From: CAZCWM01 sp964622625
GTDB lineage: Bacteria > Planctomycetota > Phycisphaerae > Phycisphaerales > Phycisphaeraceae
DNA: 18,324 bases
NCBI GenBank assembly: GCA_964622625.1
Contig: CAZUUQ010000057.1
Location: 1 to 18,324, forward strand
Direction: 5' to 3'
Shown: one piece after another, positions 14,792 through 18,324 of the stretch
Layout of the letters: each line of letters opens with the position of its first letter
How positions within the stretch are numbered: position 1 is the first letter of the stretch
Translations under genes and position numbers: made by a program
The notes under the pieces: generated by a model
Database searches by the model: none
Seen by the model: only the letters and a program-made list of their open reading frames with translations
Told to the model about the DNA's origin: nothing

Positions 14792-15722
14792 TGATGCGGA
14801 CGTGCTTGCCGCGCCTGGACCGCGTGTCTCGATTCTTCTGCCGGTCTACAACGCCCAGGCTTATCTGCCGCAGGCCATCGACTGCATCCTCGCCCAGAGC
14901 TTCACCGACTGGGAACTGATTGCCGTGGACGACGGCTCGGTGGATCGCAGCCGATCCATGCTGGAAGGCTATGCCCGCCGCGACGATCGCATCCGCGTCA
15001 TCAGTCGGCCCAACACGGGCATCGTCGGCGCGCTGAACGACGCGCTCGCGGCCGCCCGCGGCCCGCTGATCGCCCGCATGGATGCCGACGACCTCTGCAC
15101 GCCGGGTCGCCTTGAAACACAGGTCGCCTTCATGGACCGCCACCGCGACCACGCGGCCGTCGGCTGCTGGGTGCAGCGCGTCGATCCGTACGGCAGCCCC
15201 GTGGGAATGGAGAAGCCGCCGACCGACCATGCCGCCATCGACGCCGCCCTGCTTCGCGGCGACGGCAGCGCGATCGTGCATGCAACGTCCGTCATCCGGC
15301 GCGACGCGCTGATGCGTGCCGGCGGATGGCGGGCGCAGTACAACTGGGTCGAGGACATCGATCTGTTCCTTCGGCTGGCGGAAGTCGGCCGGCTGGCGAA
15401 CATCCCGGCGCCGATGTACAGCTACCGCCGCCACCTCGGCTCGGTCTGCCTCAACCGCTATCAGCAGATGTGCCGCAGCCTCGAAGCGGTCATGCACGAG
15501 GCCTACGTGCGGCGAGGCATTGCTGAACCGTTCGACGTCGAACAACTGCGAACGCGCCTTGTGGGCACGTCGACCACGGCCGACTTCTTCCGCAACTGGG
15601 CCTGTCACGCGATCCAGGCCGGCAACCTCGCCATCGCCCGCCGCCATGCCGTCGCCGCCCTGTTCCGCGAGCCGTGGAGCCCGCAGTCGTGGCGCGTGAT
15701 GTACTGGGCGATGACAGGCTGA
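14751..15722 (+). CDS. GT2-family glycosyltransferase
   Basis: A 323-residue GT-A fold inverting glycosyltransferase. The core starts VSILLPVYNAQAYL (26-39), the nucleotide-binding motif is AVDDGS (58-63), the metal-binding DxD is ARMDADDL (108-115), and the catalytic-base region is NWVEDIDLFLRL (198-209, E201/D202). A C-terminal helical region of about 100 residues follows. ATG 14751 is used; it lies inside the 3' end of the GT4 gene, 41 nt of overlap. GTG 14802, ahead of VLAAPGPRVSIL, is a plausible shorter start because residues 1-18 are disordered and no clear ribosome binding site marks 14751. It probably adds one sugar to the growing chain. Confidence 0.9.
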   Translation: MPGNSRQPDAQPPDDADVLAAPGPRVSILLPVYNAQAYLPQAIDCILAQSFTDWELIAVDDGSVDRSRSMLEGYARRDDRIRVISRPNTGIVGALNDALAAARGPLIARMDADDLCTPGRLETQVAFMDRHRDHAAVGCWVQRVDPYGSPVGMEKPPTDHAAIDAALLRGDGSAIVHATSVIRRDALMRAGGWRAQYNWVEDIDLFLRLAEVGRLANIPAPMYSYRRHLGSVCLNRYQQMCRSLEAVMHEAYVRRGIAEPFDVEQLRTRLVGTSTTADFFRNWACHAIQAGNLAIARRHAVAALFREPWSPQSWRVMYWAMTG

Positions 15723-15757
15723 CGCCTGAACTGCCGCATATGCACCTGGAGCTGCGC

Positions 15758-16549
15758 ATGCTCGATCGGCTCAAACAACACTACTGGCGGCTGCTTCGCC
15801 GCTACGACCAGTGGCGGCGGCCGCGGCAGATCAGCCTTTCGCCACACGACTGGATGGACGCGATCGTGCGGCACGTGGCTGCACACCGCGCCGGTTGCGA
15901 TCCAGCCGCGCCGCTGGTTTATGTCGACGGCGGGGCGCATGACGGACAGATGGCCCGCCGCTTCGCCGCGCGGTTCGCCAACCTGCACGTACACGCCTTC
16001 GAGCCGAATGCCGACCTGCTGCCGCGCCTGCGCGACAATCTGCGTGATCTGCCGGGCAGCATCAACGCGCAGGCGCTGGGAGAGCGGCCGGGGTCGGCCA
16101 CGATGTTCATCAACCAGTCGCCGATGACCAGCTCGCTGCTGCCGGCCGCGGAGCTGTCGCACCGCTACTTCGGAGAGCATGCCGCCCTGCGCGAGACACG
16201 CCGCATCGATGTGACCAGCCTCGACCACTGGGCCGACGCCCACGGCATCGAGGGCATCGACATCCTCAAGCTCGACCTGCAGGGCTACGAACAGCAGGCC
16301 CTGCGGGGCGCCCGCCGCCTGCTGGGCCGCAGCCGGGCGGTCGTCGTACTCGAGGTGAACTTCGCGCCGTTCTATGAGGGCTGCTCATTGTTCAGCGACG
16401 TGGACGTGGTGCTGCGCGACTGCGGTTACAGTCTTTACAACCTGTATCACCTCTGCACGCACCTGCCGGCCGGCCACATCGGCTCGTGCGACGCCATCTT
16501 CCTGCCGCACGCCAGCGCCCAGGCGCTGACACTGCGAAAGGCCGCATGA
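15758..16549 (+). CDS. FkbM-family methyltransferase
   Basis: A 263-residue SAM-dependent O-methyltransferase of the FkbM family. The hallmarks are VYVDGGAHDGQ (54-64), VHAFEPNADL (78-87), DVTSLDHWA (151-159), IDILKLDLQGYEQQALRGA (167-185) and VVVLEVNF (195-202). The family methylates sugar or polyketide hydroxyls, and many members sit in exopolysaccharide loci. The ATG at 15758 is preferred over ATG 15740 because GGAG (15748-15751) lies six bases ahead of it and no such site precedes 15740. It starts 35 bp after the GT2 stop. Confidence 0.9.
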   Translation: MLDRLKQHYWRLLRRYDQWRRPRQISLSPHDWMDAIVRHVAAHRAGCDPAAPLVYVDGGAHDGQMARRFAARFANLHVHAFEPNADLLPRLRDNLRDLPGSINAQALGERPGSATMFINQSPMTSSLLPAAELSHRYFGEHAALRETRRIDVTSLDHWADAHGIEGIDILKLDLQGYEQQALRGARRLLGRSRAVVVLEVNFAPFYEGCSLFSDVDVVLRDCGYSLYNLYHLCTHLPAGHIGSCDAIFLPHASAQALTLRKAA

Positions 16550-16559
16550 CACCCCCACG

Positions 16560-17465
16560 ATGAAACCGCCCGCCCCGTCCAGCTCCCGGCCACGCGTCCC
16601 CATCACCGCCACGCTGATCGTGCGCAATGAGGCCCATCACCTCGATGCGTGCCTCAGCCGGCTGACGTGGTGTGATGAAATCATCGTGCTGGACATGCAA
16701 TCCACCGACGGCTCGCGGGCGATCGCGGAGAAATATGCCGACAGGGTCTACACCATCGCCCCCTACCCGATCGCCGAGCCGGCCCGCGTCTTCGCGGCCG
16801 GGCAGGCGCGTAACGACTGGGTGCTGCTGATGGACCCCGACGAATACATGCCGGCCGCCCTGGTCGACGACATCCAGCAGGCGATTGCTGAGCATCCCGA
16901 TGCCGGGGCCTTCCGCCTGCCGTTTTACTATCACTTCAAGGGCCAACCCCTGCACGGCACGATCTGGGGCGGCCGCGGACGCAGCAAGTGGGCCCTGATC
17001 CACCGCGACCGCGTGCGGTTGCAGCCCTTGTGCAACCGTCTGGGTGAGGTGCGTGCCCCGTGGCGCGAAGTCCGCATCACCCCGCGCGACGGCAACGAAG
17101 TGGAGCACCACTGGTCCGGTTCGTACTGGAATCTGCTGCGCCGCCACCTGCTGCGCTATGCCTGGCTGGAGGCGGTCAAGATGCACCGCGACGGCAAGCG
17201 GTTCTCTCCGCGGCGAGCGTTGATCTTCCCCTGGCAGGAACTGAACCGCTGTCTGCGGCATTACGACGGCTGGCGCCTGGGTCCGCGGGGGTTCATCCTC
17301 AGCGGCATCTATTTCCTGTATACGCTCGCCTACTGCTGGCTGCTGGCGCTGTGCCCGCTGGTTGCCGCATCCAATGCACAAGCCGCGAACAGCGCCGCCG
17401 TCGTCGGCCGGCTGGTGTATGAGCGCGGCCAATCGTCATCGCCTTCACAGAGGAGGGCGGCATGA
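16560..17465 (+). CDS. GT2-family glycosyltransferase, WaaE/KdtX-like
   Basis: A 301-residue GT-A glycosyltransferase of the subgroup resembling the LPS core beta-1,4-glucosyltransferase WaaE. It has ITATLIVRNEAHHLDACL (15-32), CDEIIVLDMQSTDGS (38-52) and the metal-binding LLMDPDEYM (89-97). The C-terminal third is basic and helical with a hydrophobic stretch GFILSGIYFLYTLAYCWLL (244-262) running on to about 270, which suggests membrane attachment. ATG 16560 lies 10 bp after the FkbM stop and follows ACCCCCACG, with no purine-rich ribosome binding site. Its TGA overlaps the next start as ATGA. It probably acts early on the lipid-linked acceptor, an inference. Confidence 0.88.
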   Translation: MKPPAPSSSRPRVPITATLIVRNEAHHLDACLSRLTWCDEIIVLDMQSTDGSRAIAEKYADRVYTIAPYPIAEPARVFAAGQARNDWVLLMDPDEYMPAALVDDIQQAIAEHPDAGAFRLPFYYHFKGQPLHGTIWGGRGRSKWALIHRDRVRLQPLCNRLGEVRAPWREVRITPRDGNEVEHHWSGSYWNLLRRHLLRYAWLEAVKMHRDGKRFSPRRALIFPWQELNRCLRHYDGWRLGPRGFILSGIYFLYTLAYCWLLALCPLVAASNAQAANSAAVVGRLVYERGQSSSPSQRRAA

Positions 17466-18324
17466 GCACGCGCATCATCATCATCACGCCGAGCTTCAAC
17501 CAGGCCGCGTTCCTGGAGCAGACCATCCGCAGCGTGCTCGATCAGGGCTACGCGAACCTGCAATACGGCATCGTGGACGGCGGTTCGACCGACGGCAGCG
17601 TGGCGATCATCGAGCGCTACCGCGATCAGCTCGCCTTCGCCATTGTCGAGCCGGACCGCGGACAGGTGGATGCGATCAACAAGGGCTTTCGCCGCGCGGC
17701 CGCGCAACCCGGGGACGTGGTCGGCTGGCTGTGTGCCGACGACACCCTGCTGCCGGGCGCGCTGGATGCTGTTGCCGCCCAGTTCGCCGACTGCGATACG
17801 CACTGGATCGCCGGCGCCTGCCGCGTCACGGATGCCCAGGGCAACACCCTTGAAACCCAACGCCCCTTCGGCGACTTCTCACTGTCGGGCATTCTCCTGC
17901 GGCCCGACGGCCTGCTGATTCCGCAGCCTGGCGTGTGGTGGCGCAAGCATCTGCTCGATCGGGTCGGCCTGCTGGACCCGTCGCTGCACTACGCCCTGGA
18001 CTTCGACCTCTGGTGCCGCTTCGCCGCCGCCGGCTATCGTCCGCGCATCATCGGCCGCGAGCTGGCCACCTACCGCCTGCACGAGCAGAGCAAGACCTGC
18101 TCGCAGCGCGACGGCTTCGCCCGCGAGCATCTGGTCATCGAGCGCCGCTACGCCGGGCATCTGCCGCTGCCGCAGCGCCTGCGCCTGCTGCGCCGCCTGG
18201 GGTACCAGCGGCGCATGCTGGCCGTCGCCACCGCCCGCAGCCGCGGGGAACTGATGCGACAAGTCATCACCCGCCCCTGGTGGCTCGGCTCGCAGCAGAT
18301 CCGCGCGGCTCTGCGGCAGGCGGC
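17462..18324 (+). CDS. GT2-family glycosyltransferase (partial, runs off the window)
   Basis: At least 287 codons with no stop before the end of the window. It is a GT-A glycosyltransferase: IIIITPSFNQAAFLEQTIRS (5-24), YGIVDGGSTDGS (35-46), EPDRGQVDAINKGF (63-76), the metal-binding WLCADDTLLPGAL (89-101) and YALDFDLWCRF (177-187). The VDGGSTDGT/RGQxDAINKG pattern is typical of GT2 enzymes of capsule and O-antigen loci. A strong ribosome binding site GAGGAGGG lies four bases before ATG 17462, and the ATG overlaps the previous stop (ATGA). The C-terminus is missing, so its full length is unknown; most of the catalytic domain is present. Confidence 0.9.
   Translation, partial: MSTRIIIITPSFNQAAFLEQTIRSVLDQGYANLQYGIVDGGSTDGSVAIIERYRDQLAFAIVEPDRGQVDAINKGFRRAAAQPGDVVGWLCADDTLLPGALDAVAAQFADCDTHWIAGACRVTDAQGNTLETQRPFGDFSLSGILLRPDGLLIPQPGVWWRKHLLDRVGLLDPSLHYALDFDLWCRFAAAGYRPRIIGRELATYRLHEQSKTCSQRDGFAREHLVIERRYAGHLPLPQRLRLLRRLGYQRRMLAVATARSRGELMRQVITRPWWLGSQQIRAALRQA

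Noticed and set aside
17471..17485. (ATC)4 run in the last glycosyltransferase as a phase-variable microsatellite
   Set aside because: A trinucleotide run cannot shift the frame, and it simply encodes the Ile-rich first beta-strand of the GT-A fold.
1..18324. CRISPR arrays, tRNA or rRNA genes, transposases, integrases
   Set aside because: None seen on reading: no regularly spaced repeats, no tRNA-like cloverleaf that I could support, and no mobile-element proteins. The operon could have been transferred, but its base composition appears like its neighbours.

Overview
The window is about two-thirds G+C, and every convincing gene is bacterial. I infer a member of the Planctomycetota, possibly Phycisphaerae, from a high-GC metagenomic or draft assembly. 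The hints are the FabF-type C-terminus 'LGGQNAALVLKR', a TTG start with a good ribosome binding site, and short palindromic or 'HGDTESTE'-type intergenic elements of a kind I associate with such genomes. No rRNA, tRNA or other species-level marker is present, so the placement is tentative.

Left part (1-4921), housekeeping: the last codons of a beta-ketoacyl-ACP synthase (fabF-like, +) converge on topA (-, DNA topoisomerase I with three C-terminal zinc fingers), followed by miaA (-, tRNA dimethylallyltransferase). A small protein with two ACT domains (+) is divergent from miaA. The 396-bp fabF/topA gap has no gene. It holds a dispersed-type element, G-run arrays that could form quadruplexes, and a 10-bp hairpin placed to end both convergent transcripts.

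Middle (4922-5161): a 240-bp leader with no gene but with strong, partly mutually exclusive hairpins, directly ahead of the surface-glycan operon.

Right part (5162-18324, all +): a tightly packed operon for making and exporting a cell-surface polysaccharide. The order is ABC-2 permease (Wzm-like), ATPase with a C-terminal Wzt-type extension, hexapeptide-repeat acyltransferase, class I methyltransferase, CgeB-like glycosyltransferase with an extra C-terminal domain, second class I methyltransferase, glutamine-hydrolysing asparagine synthase-type amidotransferase (asnB-like), GT4 glycosyltransferase, GT2, FkbM methyltransferase, GT2 (WaaE-like), and a GT2 that runs off the end. Gaps are 29 bp or less and several genes overlap (GTGA, TGATG, ATGA, and a 41-nt overlap). 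There is no Wzx/Wzy in view, so the pathway looks ABC-transporter dependent: glycosyltransferases build the chain in the cytoplasm, the methyl-, acyl- and amidotransferases decorate or cap it, and the Wzm/Wzt pair exports it, possibly after the Wzt C-domain reads the modified end.

The 100-N run inside the asnB-like gene is almost certainly an assembly artefact. Identical 55-bp sequences flank it, and merging them restores one uninterrupted 648-residue frame.
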